From Marinobacter aromaticivorans (GTDB taxonomy: Bacteria; Pseudomonadota; Gammaproteobacteria; Pseudomonadales; Oleiphilaceae): a stretch of DNA of 64,000 bases. Both the position numbers and the translations under genes were made by a program. The stretch lies in the NCBI RefSeq assembly GCF_002806975.1, contig NZ_NIHD01000001.1, forward strand, positions 496,001 to 560,000, given 5' to 3'. This document shows positions 1 to 8,491 of the stretch, in pieces (the stretch's first letter is position 1; each line of letters opens with the position of its first letter). The notes under the pieces are model-generated. The model was given only the letters and a program-made list of their open reading frames with translations. It ran no database searches and was not told the DNA's origin.

Positions 1-1
1 T

Positions 2-271
2 TTGTCTGCCGGTCGGGAGGCCATGAATGAGCAGTTGCAGGCGTTGTGTTTTCTGGCGGGGGCCAATTCCATTTTCTATGGCGAGAAGCTGCTGACCACA
101 GCGAATCCGGAGGCGGATGCGGATATGGCGTTGTTCCGGCGTCTGGGTATTCGGCCTGAGCAGCGGGAGCAGTGTGCTTCTGAGGCGCAGGAGGAAGAGG
201 CGATTGTTGGCGCTTTGGAGCATGAGGCTAACCGTCATCTCTTTTATGACGCCACTCTTGAGTCGGCCTGA
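2..271 (+). CDS. bioB: Biotin synthase, C-terminal part (5' end outside window)
   Basis: C-terminal 89 residues of the radical-SAM enzyme that inserts sulfur into dethiobiotin, the last step of biotin synthesis. The segment [15 protein letters not shown] followed by [17 protein letters not shown] is the typical end of the BioB barrel, where residues close over the substrate. The reading frame is open at the left edge of the window, so the start codon and the iron-sulfur cysteines lie upstream. It is the first visible gene of a plus-strand bioBFHCD order. It is separated from bioF by about 200 bp that contain a large palindrome, so the two genes may not be equally expressed. Confidence 0.95.
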   Translation: MSAGREAMNEQLQALCFLAGANSIFYGEKLLTTANPEADADMALFRRLGIRPEQREQCASEAQEEEAIVGALEHEANRHLFYDATLESA

Positions 272-285
272 TTCTATTGGTGCAA

Positions 286-395
286 GCGCCGAGCGGGCGG
301 TGGTTTCCGGGATACGCTACAAGCACTTCCCTGTGCGCTTGTTTCGGGCCATCCCTGGCCCTCTACAATCCCGGAAACCACCGCCCGCTCGGCGC
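286..395 (+). repeat. PAL-1: type A palindrome, 28-bp perfect arms, 54-nt core
   Basis: The arms at 286-313 and 368-395 are perfectly complementary over 28 bp. The 54-nt core (314-367) contains two further hairpins: GCAC...GTGC near 323-338 and GGGCCATCCCTGGCCC near 347-362. The whole forms a three-way junction. It lies between bioB and bioF inside the biotin operon. Reading frames through it give peptides such as [10 protein letters not shown], which recur at other copies only because the DNA core is conserved; they are not genes. Confidence 0.9.
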
Positions 396-473
396 CCATA
401 AATCGCAGTTGCCCTCGCAAATACGTCAACAGTCGAAAACATAACCACCTGTCATTTCTCTGGATACTTATTC

Positions 474-1646
474 GTGCGCAACTTTACCGCTGAACTGGAA
501 CAACGAAAACAGGCAGGTCTGTACCGAACGCGCCGGCATATTTCCGGGCCTCAGCAGCCGGTTTTGACCTCTGATGGCAAGCGTTTGCTTTCGTTTTGCA
601 GCAACGATTACCTTGGCCTGGCCAATCATCCCTCCAATATTGACGCTCTCAGGAATGCCCTCCCGGAAACGGGGCTGGGTGGTGCGGCTTCCCATCTTGT
701 TTGCGGGCACCACGAGGCGCATCACTTGCTTGAGGAGCGTCTTGCGGCGTTCACCGGGCGCAGTTCGGCGTTGTATTTCTCCACCGGCTATATGGCCAAT
801 CTGGGTGTGATTTCTGCGTTGGCGGGGCGTGGAGATACGGTTTTCTCGGATCGGCTGAACCACGCCTCCATTATTGATGGCTGTATTCTGAGCCGGGCCA
901 GGGTGCGTCGCTACGCCCATGGGGATGTTGCGTCACTGGCCGCCATGCTCGCTGAGACCGGGGGGCACAAACTGGTGGTGACAGACGGTGTGTTCAGTAT
1001 GGACGGCGATGTGGCGCCCCTGCGTGAGCTGGTGGCAGTTTGTCGGCGTTACGATGCCCTGCTTGTGGTTGACGATGCCCATGGCTTTGGGGTGCTTGGC
1101 CCCGGGGGGCGGGGCAGTGTGGCGGAGCTGGGGCTGAGTGAGGAAGATGTGCCGGTTCTGGTGGGGACGCTCGGAAAAGCCGTGGGCACCAGCGGGGCAT
1201 TTGTGGCAGGGCCGGCAGGGCTGATGGATTATCTGGTGCAGAAGGCCCGGACCTATATTTACACCACAGCGATGCCTCCGGCGCTGGCGCTGGCAACCTG
1301 CGCCAGTCTGGATCTGGTTGAGGGTGGTGAGGGGCTGCGCACGCATTTGCAGGGCCTGGTTGAACGGTTTCGGGGGCAGGCTGTGGCTTTGGGTTACCGG
1401 CTCATGGAGTCCCGCACGCCCATTCAACCCATTATGATCGGTGACAACCGGGCGGCGCTGGCGCTGAGTCAGGCGCTGGAAGAGCGCGGGCTCCTGGTAA
1501 CGGCGATCCGGCCACCAACGGTGCCTGCTGGTGAGGCGCGTTTACGGGTTACGTTCAGTGCGGCCCATTCCCATGGGGATCTGGATTGTCTGATTCGGGC
1601 TCTGGCGGAGTGTCGGTATTCGCTGGATGCCGGGAGTGTTGCATAG
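474..1646 (+). CDS. bioF: 8-amino-7-oxononanoate synthase
   Basis: PLP enzyme of the alpha-oxoamine synthase family that condenses pimeloyl-ACP with alanine in biotin synthesis. The start is GTG. Family features are visible: SNDYLGLANHP near residue 43, the loop LGGAASHLVCGHHEAHH, VVDDAHGFGVLGP, and the PLP lysine in TLGKAVGTSG at about residue 235. The 390-residue length is normal. Its stop overlaps the GTG start of bioH (TAGTG), which implies translational coupling. PAL-1 lies just upstream. The assignment is secure from motifs and operon position. Confidence 0.97.
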   Translation: MRNFTAELEQRKQAGLYRTRRHISGPQQPVLTSDGKRLLSFCSNDYLGLANHPSNIDALRNALPETGLGGAASHLVCGHHEAHHLLEERLAAFTGRSSALYFSTGYMANLGVISALAGRGDTVFSDRLNHASIIDGCILSRARVRRYAHGDVASLAAMLAETGGHKLVVTDGVFSMDGDVAPLRELVAVCRRYDALLVVDDAHGFGVLGPGGRGSVAELGLSEEDVPVLVGTLGKAVGTSGAFVAGPAGLMDYLVQKARTYIYTTAMPPALALATCASLDLVEGGEGLRTHLQGLVERFRGQAVALGYRLMESRTPIQPIMIGDNRAALALSQALEERGLLVTAIRPPTVPAGEARLRVTFSAAHSHGDLDCLIRALAECRYSLDAGSVA

Positions 1647-2395
1647 TGGGCTCGCCGGAAAAGACCGAACGGCTTGTGGTGGTCGGTGGCTGGGGGGTGC
1701 GTGTCGATATGCTGGCGGAGCTTTACCGGCACTGGCCTGGCCCCGTTGAACTGGTATCTCTGGACGACTTCCTCCTGGCGCGCTGCGACTCGGTAGTGGA
1801 GGTCGCCGATGAGTTGTTGTCGCTGTATAGCGGGCCGTCCGTGTGGATGGGGTGGTCTCTGGGGGCTCAGGTGGTTATGGAAGCAGCATCCCGGGATGCA
1901 TGGGCGGTTTCTGCGGTTATCACTCTGGCGGGTTTTCCCCGGTTTATTGCAGACGAATCCTGGCCCTACGGTATGGATGCTGATCTGTTCGAGTCCTTCA
2001 GTTGCGGCCTGAGGCGTGGGAGCGAGCGCTACTGGCAGCACTTTCTGCTGTTGATGATCAGCGGTGCTGATGGCGGCAGTAATGAGCGCCGGCGCATGAA
2101 GGAGTGGCTTGCCAAGGGGCCGCATGTGTCGCCGGATAATCTGGTTAAAAGTCTGGAATGGCTGCGGCACGCAGATCAGTGCTCATTATGGGCTGATGCT
2201 CGCGTTCCCGTGCTCCATGTTACAGGTGCCTGCGACCAGATAGTTGCGAACTGGAACGGCGGCCTGAAAATGCAGCCGTCGGCGATGCAGGTTCGTATTC
2301 CCGGCATGGCCCACTGGCCGGGCGGCGGGTTTGCGGAAGACTGTCGTGGTGCAATCGAAACATTTCTGCAGTGGAGAAGGGGCGTGAAATCATGA
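1646..2395 (+). CDS. bioH: Pimeloyl-ACP methyl ester carboxylesterase
   Basis: Alpha/beta hydrolase that demethylates pimeloyl-ACP methyl ester and so ends the disguised fatty-acid cycle that makes the pimeloyl chain. The nucleophile elbow GWSLG has its serine at about residue 71. The acid and base are seen in TGACDQIV and GMAHWP near the C-terminus. I chose the GTG that overlaps the bioF stop, giving 249 residues and a hydrophobic first strand (RLVVVGGWG); the frame is open further upstream but that would lie inside bioF. It overlaps bioC by ATGA. E. coli bioH is unlinked to the bio operon, while Pseudomonas-like genomes keep it here. Confidence 0.93.
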   Translation: MGSPEKTERLVVVGGWGVRVDMLAELYRHWPGPVELVSLDDFLLARCDSVVEVADELLSLYSGPSVWMGWSLGAQVVMEAASRDAWAVSAVITLAGFPRFIADESWPYGMDADLFESFSCGLRRGSERYWQHFLLLMISGADGGSNERRRMKEWLAKGPHVSPDNLVKSLEWLRHADQCSLWADARVPVLHVTGACDQIVANWNGGLKMQPSAMQVRIPGMAHWPGGGFAEDCRGAIETFLQWRRGVKS

Positions 2396-3273
2396 ATGCC
2401 ATGAGTGCCGCGAATGTGATCGGGACATCCCCGGCCAGCAAGGCGGACATAGCGCGCGGGTTTGGCAGGGCGCGAACCTCCTACGAGAGCGCGTCGCGGT
2501 TGCAGCGACTGATGGGCGACATTTTATTGGAAACGCTGAAACAGCGGTCGCATCCGAACGGTGTCTCTGGCCGGGTTCTGGATCTCGGCTGCGGAACCGG
2601 TTGGTATAGCCGCAGGCTGGCAGAGCCAGGTGCTGAGGTGACCGTAACGGGGCTGGATCTTTCGGCTGACATGATTCGGCACGCCCGGGCCAATAGTTCG
2701 TCAGATATTGCCTGGCTGGTTGCGGATGCTGAGGCCATCCCCTTGCCCGATCAGAGCTGCGAGCTGATCTTCAGCAATCTCATGATTCAATGGTGCGCTG
2801 ATCCGGGGCAGGTTCTTCGGGAGTGTCGGCGCCTGCTCAGGCCGGGAGGCCGGCTGGTGATTTCAACGCTCCTTGACGGGACTCTCAGGGAGCTTGATGA
2901 GGCGTGGCAGCGGGCAGATCCGGGCCGGCGCCACATAAACCGCTTTGCGCCGGAGGCAGCATTCCGGTCCATGGTTCTGGGTGAGTTGCCTTCAGCAGAA
3001 ATTGATACAAGAACCCTTCGGTTGCCTTATACCTCGCCGCTTGCCCTGGCTGCAGAACTCAAACAACTGGGCGCCGGCTACAAAGGCGCCGGGAGGCGTC
3101 GTACGGCCACCGCGCCCGGTCGGGTGCGGGCTATGTGCCAGCATTATCCCCGTGAGCCGGATGGTCGTGTAATGGCCAGTTATGAAGCCGCCTGGGTGCA
3201 CTGGACGTGCCCTGGCACTGGCGGTAAGAGCCAGGTTGATGAACGTGGGGTGGAAAACTGTCGGTATGGCTAA
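2392..3273 (+). CDS. bioC: Malonyl-ACP O-methyltransferase
   Basis: SAM-dependent methyltransferase that caps malonyl-ACP as a methyl ester so that the fatty-acid enzymes can elongate it. The N-terminus IARGFGRARTSYESASRLQR is typical of BioC. SAM motif I is LDLGCGTGW at about residues 63-71, followed by DLSADMIRHAR, and a later NLMIQWCADP segment matches the family. The start is the ATG overlapping the bioH stop (ATGA). The length is 293 residues, somewhat above the usual 250-280. The 3' end overlaps bioD by 8 nt. Adjacent bioC and bioH agree with the methyl-ester route to pimelate. Confidence 0.94.
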   Translation: MNAMSAANVIGTSPASKADIARGFGRARTSYESASRLQRLMGDILLETLKQRSHPNGVSGRVLDLGCGTGWYSRRLAEPGAEVTVTGLDLSADMIRHARANSSSDIAWLVADAEAIPLPDQSCELIFSNLMIQWCADPGQVLRECRRLLRPGGRLVISTLLDGTLRELDEAWQRADPGRRHINRFAPEAAFRSMVLGELPSAEIDTRTLRLPYTSPLALAAELKQLGAGYKGAGRRRTATAPGRVRAMCQHYPREPDGRVMASYEAAWVHWTCPGTGGKSQVDERGVENCRYG

Positions 3274-3958
3274 AAAAACATTTTTCGTAACCGGCACAGA
3301 TACGGGGGTTGGCAAGACCCTGGTGTCTGCCGCCATTCTGGAGGCCGCCAAAGCAGCAGGTAAGTGGTCACTGGGTATGAAGCCTGTTGCCTCGGGTTGC
3401 GACGAGACACCTGATGGACTGCGCAATGAGGACGCTCTGATTCTCCAGAGTGCCGCCAGTGAATGGCTTGCCTACGATCTAGTGAATCCGGTTGCTCTGG
3501 CGCCTGCCATTGCACCGCATGTTGCCGCAGCGCAAGCAGGGCGCGTTATTTCCGCTGACCGGCTGACAGGTTTTTGCCGGGGTATGCAAATGCGCCCGGC
3601 AGATCTTTTGCTGATTGAAGGTGCCGGTGGCTGGCGAGTTCCTTTGAATGACCGGGAAACCTATTCGGCGGTACCCCGTGAACTGGGTGTGCCGGTGATT
3701 CTTGTGGTTGCTCTCAAGCTGGGCTGCATAAACCATGCACTGCTGACGGCGGAGGCAATCCGCGGCGATGGGCTTTTGCTGACCGGGTGGGTGGCTAATC
3801 GAGCCGAGCCGGAGCCCATGAGCTGCGAACAGGAAACCCTGAGTTACCTTCTCGAGCATATCGGCGCTCCCTGTCTTGGCGTTGTACCCTGGCTTGAGGG
3901 CGCTGTGCCGGAAAGCCTGGGGAGCTATCTCGATATTCAAATGTTGTTTGAAAATTGA
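3266..3958 (+). CDS. bioD: Dethiobiotin synthetase
   Basis: ATP-dependent carboxylase that closes the ureido ring of dethiobiotin. The P-loop TGTDTGVGKT covers residues 9-18 and is preceded by the strand FFV. The later motifs MKPVASGC and EGAGGWRVPL bind substrate and magnesium. I chose ATG 3266 because it places the P-loop at the family position and gives 230 residues. An open frame extends 28 codons upstream inside bioC and is unlikely to be translated. It is the last biosynthetic gene of the bioBFHCD run. Confidence 0.95.
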   Translation: MAKKTFFVTGTDTGVGKTLVSAAILEAAKAAGKWSLGMKPVASGCDETPDGLRNEDALILQSAASEWLAYDLVNPVALAPAIAPHVAAAQAGRVISADRLTGFCRGMQMRPADLLLIEGAGGWRVPLNDRETYSAVPRELGVPVILVVALKLGCINHALLTAEAIRGDGLLLTGWVANRAEPEPMSCEQETLSYLLEHIGAPCLGVVPWLEGAVPESLGSYLDIQMLFEN

Positions 3959-4009
3959 ACAAAAGTATGACCTAATGGTGTCAGTTTATGGTCATCGGAA
4001 GCAGCTGTT

Positions 4010-4255
4010 ATGATCAGTAATACGCTTGCAACAGGCATTCAAGGTATTCAGGACGGCATGTACGGCATGGAAAATGCCGCCCGCAAAATTGCCCGTGCCG
4101 GTATTGACGGCCCGCAAGGCAGCGCCGACAGCGGAAACAGCCTTATTGAGCCAATCGTGGATCTCAAGCTTTATGAGCGCAGCGTGCAAGCTTCTGCACA
4201 GGTCGTTAAAACTGCTGACGAAACTCTTGGTACCTTGCTGGATATCATGATCTGA
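4010..4255 (+). CDS. Small orphan protein resembling the C-terminus of flagellar rod proteins
   Basis: An 81-residue protein with no signal peptide. The N-terminus (NTLATGIQGIQDGMYGMENAA) and the C-terminal stretch KLYERSVQASAQVVKTADE with LGTLLDI look like the amphipathic helices of FlgC/FlgG-type axial flagellar proteins, where C-terminal coiled coils pack the rod. The middle domain of such proteins is absent. No other flagellar gene is nearby. A small hypothetical gene sits at the same place, between bioD and the acyl-CoA dehydrogenases, in Pseudomonas aeruginosa (PA0505, from memory). Its function is unknown; it may be a flagellar accessory protein or a derivative with a new role. Confidence 0.7.
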   Translation: MISNTLATGIQGIQDGMYGMENAARKIARAGIDGPQGSADSGNSLIEPIVDLKLYERSVQASAQVVKTADETLGTLLDIMI

Positions 4256-4573
4256 TTGCCGGTCTGATGAGCCCGCTTTTTTAGTCCTGCCCCGTATCCT
4301 TTTACAAAGCCTTCCGGATGTTCCTGATTTCACGTCAATATGTGTTGGCGCGCCCTTGTTCCAGTTTTTTTAAGCTCTCCTGAAACCTGTCCCAGTGACC
4401 AATTGCTACAGAAATTGTGTTTGCGCCTATTGACAATTCTGTGCCTCTAAACGTATGTTTCAAACAAGTGTTTAATTAATGCTGCAGCGCATGATGCTGC
4501 AGTGTCAGAGTAAACCCAAGGCCGCGAGCTGTTATTACTTTTTCAGCCAAGACCGAAAACCGAGGTGGTTGAC
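4256..4573 (+). other. Intergenic region holding the acyl-CoA dehydrogenase promoter
   Basis: This 318-bp stretch has no credible gene. A T-rich run follows the small flagellar-like gene (gcccgcttttttag near 4275) and could be a weak terminator. The promoter and the twin operator described separately lie at 4430-4474. A short palindrome, GCTGCAGCGCATGATGCTGCAG-like, lies near 4480-4502 in the presumed leader. The Shine-Dalgarno of the next gene is GAGGTGG at 4562-4568. Confidence 0.7.
4430..4474 (+). promoter_or_regulatory. Sigma-70-like promoter with tandem PsrA/FadR-type boxes
   Basis: A perfect -35 hexamer TTGACA is at 4430-4435, and a -10-like TATGTT at 4454-4459 follows after 18 bp. Two palindromes of the form AAAC-N4-GTTT overlap or follow the -10: TAAACGTATGTTTC (4448-4461) and CAAACAAGTGTTTA (4461-4474). 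This form matches the published PsrA consensus in Pseudomonas, a TetR-family repressor released by long-chain acyl-CoA. The placement would block polymerase, so repression of the fadE-like gene is a reasonable inference. Confidence 0.7.
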
Positions 4574-6373
4574 ATGCCTGAGTACAAAGCGCCCCTGCGT
4601 GATATCAAATTCGTAATGAACGAGCTGCTCGACAGCGAGACCCACTACGCCAATCTGGAAGGCGCCGAAGACGCAACTCCGGATATGGTTGATGCTATTA
4701 TCCAGGAAGGTGCGAAGTTTGCTGAGCAGGTGTTGTCGCCGCTGAATGCGGTTGGCGACAGGGAAGGCTGTACCTGGAGCGAAGACGGTGTAACAACGCC
4801 GACAGGTTTCAAGGAAGCCTACAACCAGTTTGTGGAAGGTGGCTGGCCATCGCTGGCGGCTGATCCCAACTACGGGGGTCAGGGCCTGCCCAACTCATTG
4901 GGTATCGTAATGAGTGAAATGAATGGCACAGCCAACTGGTCCTGGGGCATGTACCCGGGGTTGAGCCATGGCGCCATCAACACTCTGGAAGCCCATGGCA
5001 CCGAGGAGCAGAAGCAGACCTACCTCACCAAGATGATCAGTGGCGAGTGGACGGGCACCATGTGCCTGACAGAAGCCCACTGTGGCTCTGATCTGGGTAC
5101 CCTGCGCACCAAAGCGGAGCCCAATGCAGACGGCTCTTACAGCATTACCGGTACCAAGATTTTCATCTCTGCCGGTGAGCATGATATGACCGAGAACATC
5201 GTCCATATCGTTCTGGCGCGCCTGCCGGGTGCGCCCGAAGGCACCAAGGGGATCTCCCTGTTTATTGTACCCAAGCGCCTGCCGGCTCAAGACGGCTCCG
5301 CCGGAGAGCGTAACGCGGTATCCTGTGGCTCTATCGAGCACAAAATGGGCATCCACGGTAACGCGACCTGTGTGATGAACTTCGACGGCGCCAAAGGTTG
5401 GCTGATCGGGCCGGAGAACCGGGGCCTGAACTGCATGTTCACCTTCATGAACGTGGCTCGCATCGGTACCGCTATCCAGGGTCTGGGTGCGGCAGAGCTG
5501 GGCTTCCAGGGTTCACTGGCCTACGCCAAGGATCGTCTGGCCATGCGCTCACTGAGCGGTGCCAAAAATCCTGAAGGTTATGCCGATCCGATTATTGTAC
5601 ACCCGGATGTTCGCCGTATGCTGCTGACGCAGAAAGCCGTAGCGGAAGGTGCGCGTGCACTGATTTACCTGACTGCACAGAAGGCGGATCTGGTAGAGCG
5701 CGGCAAGTCCGAAGAACAGCGCAAAGAAGCTGATGAACTGCTTGGCTTCCTGACGCCGATTGCCAAGGCCTTCCTGACCGAGATCGGATACGAAGCAGCC
5801 AACCTCGGCATGCAGGTTTTTGGTGGCCATGGCTTCATCTCCGAGTGGGGCATGGAACAGAACGTGCGGGACTCCCGTATTGGCATGATCTATGAGGGCA
5901 CTACCGGCATTCAGGCGCTCGATCTTCTGGGTCGCAAGGTGCTGATGACCCAGGGCGAGTCCCTCAAGGGCTTCACCAAGCAGGTACACAAGTTCTGCAA
6001 AGAGAATGCCGATGACGAGCAGATGAAGCCATTTGTCGAGCCTCTGGCGGCGATCAATAAAGAGTGGGGCGATCTGACCATGAAAGTGGGCATGATGGCC
6101 ATGAAGAACCGCGAAGAAGTTGGCGCAGCCTCTGTGGATTACCTGATGTATTCCGGATACGCCGTGTTTGCATACCTGTGGGCCCGCATGGCCAAAATCG
6201 CACAGAATAAGCTGGCTGAGGGCACCAGTGAAGAGCTGTTCTACAACGCTAAGTTGCAGACTGCACGCTTCTACTTCACCCGCATGCTGCCGCGTACCAA
6301 AACTCATGCCGCAGCCATGCTGGCAGGTGCGGACACCCTGCTGGATATGCCGGAAGAAGCTTTCGCACTCTGA
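4574..6373 (+). CDS. Acyl-CoA dehydrogenase, long C-terminal-extended type (FadE-like)
   Basis: FAD-dependent enzyme for the first oxidation step of fatty-acid beta-oxidation. At 599 residues it is longer than the classical 380-residue form and belongs to the type with an extra C-terminal domain. Visible family signatures are CLTEAHCGSDLGTLRTKAEP, FISAGEHDM, and QVFGGHGFISEWGMEQNVRD near residue 420, followed by IGMIYEGTTGIQALDLLGRK. The start at ATG 4574 is supported by GAGGTGG six bases upstream. It is a paralogue of the next gene. The pair corresponds in order to PA0506 and PA0508 of P. aeruginosa. Its boxes suggest induction by fatty acids. Chain-length preference cannot be read from sequence. 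Confidence 0.93.
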   Translation: MPEYKAPLRDIKFVMNELLDSETHYANLEGAEDATPDMVDAIIQEGAKFAEQVLSPLNAVGDREGCTWSEDGVTTPTGFKEAYNQFVEGGWPSLAADPNYGGQGLPNSLGIVMSEMNGTANWSWGMYPGLSHGAINTLEAHGTEEQKQTYLTKMISGEWTGTMCLTEAHCGSDLGTLRTKAEPNADGSYSITGTKIFISAGEHDMTENIVHIVLARLPGAPEGTKGISLFIVPKRLPAQDGSAGERNAVSCGSIEHKMGIHGNATCVMNFDGAKGWLIGPENRGLNCMFTFMNVARIGTAIQGLGAAELGFQGSLAYAKDRLAMRSLSGAKNPEGYADPIIVHPDVRRMLLTQKAVAEGARALIYLTAQKADLVERGKSEEQRKEADELLGFLTPIAKAFLTEIGYEAANLGMQVFGGHGFISEWGMEQNVRDSRIGMIYEGTTGIQALDLLGRKVLMTQGESLKGFTKQVHKFCKENADDEQMKPFVEPLAAINKEWGDLTMKVGMMAMKNREEVGAASVDYLMYSGYAVFAYLWARMAKIAQNKLAEGTSEELFYNAKLQTARFYFTRMLPRTKTHAAAMLAGADTLLDMPEEAFAL

Positions 6374-6405
6374 TCACACAGAGTATTGACGGCTGACCGG
6401 CAGAT

Positions 6406-6438
6406 AAAAGCCCGTGCTCTCTGGAGCCGGGCTTTTTT
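6406..6438 (+). terminator. Rho-independent terminator after the first acyl-CoA dehydrogenase
   Basis: AAAAGCCCG (6406-6414) pairs with CGGGCTTTT (6428-6436), and the run continues into TTTTTT. It lies about 30 bp after the stop codon. It implies that the second dehydrogenase has its own promoter in the 170 bp that follow, although I found no clear AAAC-N4-GTTT box there. Confidence 0.85.
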
Positions 6439-6612
6439 CATGAGTTGAGGGCAGGTTTGAGTTAGAATATCCGGCAATAAAATAATACATACCACGACAC
6501 ACAGCGTAAGCAGGTTAGAGGGCTTTACATTAAGGAGCCGCCTGCGCGGGCAGATTATTCTGGAATCTGGATCGTTTTGAAATTGAACTGTTTTTGAGAT
6601 TGGAGAGAATTG

Positions 6613-8409
6613 ATGGCTGATTATCAGGCACCCCTGCGTGACATGCGCTTTGTACTGAACGAAGTTTTTGATGCGCCAGCACTCTGGGCGTCACTGCCCA
6701 AAGTCGCGGAGAACGTGGATCCGGACACCGCTGACGCGATTCTTGAAGAGGCCGGTAAAATTTCCAGCGGCGTTCTGGCACCCCTGAGCCGTGAGGCGGA
6801 CGAACAGGGCTGTCAATGGAACCAGGGCGAAGTAACCACGCCGGATGGCTTTAAGGAGGCCTACCAGACGATTGTTGAGGGTGGCTGGAATGGCCTTGGT
6901 GGCAACCCTGAGTTCGGCGGTATGGGCATGCCCAAAACCCTGGTGGCGCAGTTTGAAGAGATGATGCAGGGCGCCAACATGGCGTTTGGCCTGGCGCCGA
7001 TGCTGACGGCTGGTGCCTGCCTTGCGCTGGATGCCCATGGCAGCCAGGAACTGAAAGAAAAGTACCTGCCCAACATGTACTCAGGCGTCTGGGCCGGGGC
7101 TATGGATCTGACAGAGCCCCACGCCGGAACCGATCTGGGCATTATTCGCACCAAGGCCGAGCCCAATGATGATGGCTCTTTTAACGTGACAGGCACCAAG
7201 ATCTTTATCACTTGGGGCGAGCACGATATGGCGGAAAATATCATCCATCTGGTCCTGGCCAAACTGCCGGGCGCGCCGAAAGGCCCCAAAGGTATCTCCC
7301 TGCTGCTGGTTCCGAAATTCCTGGTGAATGATGACGGATCACTGGGGGAGCGTAACAGCTTCAGTTGTGGCTCCATTGAGAAAAAAATGGGCATCAAGGG
7401 TTCTGCTACCTGTGTGATGAACTTTGACGGCGCCAAAGGCTGGCTTGTGGGTGAAGAGAACAAAGGCCTCAACGCCATGTTCACCATGATGAACTACGAG
7501 CGCCTGGGTGTGGGTATCCAGGGTCTTGGTGCCGCTGAAGCGTCCCTGCAAAGCGCCCGTGAATATGCCATGGAGCGTATCCAGAGCCGCGCGCCGACGG
7601 GAGCACAGCAGCCAGAAAAAGCCGCAGACCCGATTCTGGTTCACCCGGACGTGCGCCGTATGCTGCTGACCATGAAAGGCTATGTAGAGGGCGGTCGTGC
7701 CTTCTCCACCTATGTGGCACAGTGGCTGGACATATCCAAGTATGCGGATCCCGCAGAAGAAGAGCGCCGCAAGCACGCCGAAGGTATGGTTGCTTTGCTG
7801 ACCCCGGTTGCCAAGGCATTTCTGACCGACCGCGGCCTGGAGGCCTGTATCATGGGGCAGCAGGTATTCGGAGGCCACGGCTATATCCGTGAATGGGGGC
7901 AGGAGCAACTGGTTCGCGACTGCCGGATTACCCAGATCTACGAGGGCACCAACGGCATTCAGGCTCTGGATCTGATGGGGCGCAAGGTGGTTGGCAGCCA
8001 GGGCAAGCTGTATGAGCTGTTTGCAGAAGATGTGGCGGGCTTTATCGAAGAAAACCGTGGTGAAGAAAGCCTGCGCCCTTATCTGGAGCCGCTTGCGGCT
8101 GCATTTGAACGCTTGTCAGATGTTACCGAGCATGTGATCGAGCAGGCTTCTGACAACCCCAATGCCATTGGCGCAGCGTCCGTGGACTACCTGGACCTGT
8201 TCGGCCTGACAGCCTTGGGTTACATGTGGGCGCGTATTGTGAAGGCAGCGGCACCAAAGGCGGGCGATGACAGCTCCGGCTTTTACAGTGGCAAGCTGAA
8301 AACCGCACGCTTCTTCTACGATCGCCTGTTGCCAAAAACGGTTTCTCTGGCGGAGGGGATCCGCAGCGGCAGCGATTCCATGATGGCGCTCACCGCCGAA
8401 GAGTTCTGA
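6613..8409 (+). CDS. Acyl-CoA dehydrogenase, second paralogue (FadE-like)
   Basis: A 598-residue paralogue of the preceding gene with the same architecture: an N-terminal helical segment beginning ADYQAPLRDMRFVLNEVFD, the flavin-binding signature DLTEPHAGTDLGIIRTKAEP, FITWGEHDM, and QVFGGHGYIREWGQEQLVRD followed by IYEGTNGIQALDLMGRK. The start ATG 6613 follows GGAGAGAA; a TTG one codon earlier is also in frame. The two proteins diverge in many substrate-pocket positions, consistent with different chain-length ranges, as reported for the P. aeruginosa pair. Both ends are bounded by terminators, so it is probably transcribed alone. Confidence 0.93.
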   Translation: MADYQAPLRDMRFVLNEVFDAPALWASLPKVAENVDPDTADAILEEAGKISSGVLAPLSREADEQGCQWNQGEVTTPDGFKEAYQTIVEGGWNGLGGNPEFGGMGMPKTLVAQFEEMMQGANMAFGLAPMLTAGACLALDAHGSQELKEKYLPNMYSGVWAGAMDLTEPHAGTDLGIIRTKAEPNDDGSFNVTGTKIFITWGEHDMAENIIHLVLAKLPGAPKGPKGISLLLVPKFLVNDDGSLGERNSFSCGSIEKKMGIKGSATCVMNFDGAKGWLVGEENKGLNAMFTMMNYERLGVGIQGLGAAEASLQSAREYAMERIQSRAPTGAQQPEKAADPILVHPDVRRMLLTMKGYVEGGRAFSTYVAQWLDISKYADPAEEERRKHAEGMVALLTPVAKAFLTDRGLEACIMGQQVFGGHGYIREWGQEQLVRDCRITQIYEGTNGIQALDLMGRKVVGSQGKLYELFAEDVAGFIEENRGEESLRPYLEPLAAAFERLSDVTEHVIEQASDNPNAIGAASVDYLDLFGLTALGYMWARIVKAAAPKAGDDSSGFYSGKLKTARFFYDRLLPKTVSLAEGIRSGSDSMMALTAEEF

Positions 8410-8425
8410 TCGGTTTTCGCAATGA

Positions 8426-8468
8426 AAATAGCAGCAAACCCCGGTTTCCCCGGGGTTTTCTGCTATTT
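8426..8468. terminator. Bidirectional terminator between converging genes
   Basis: The stem AAATAGCAG-C-AAACCCCGG pairs with CCGGGGTTT-T-CTGCTATTT around a five-base loop. A-rich and T-rich ends on both sides allow use from either strand. It separates the plus-strand dehydrogenase from the minus-strand endonuclease gene. Confidence 0.85.
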
Positions 8469-8491
8469 GACTGATTGAAACATGTTTGGGA

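Noticed and set aside
117..401. Short frame giving peptides like [10 protein letters not shown], repeated at several loci
   Set aside because: The similarity between these peptides comes from the conserved DNA core of the palindromes, which are read in both orientations; no ribosome sites are present.
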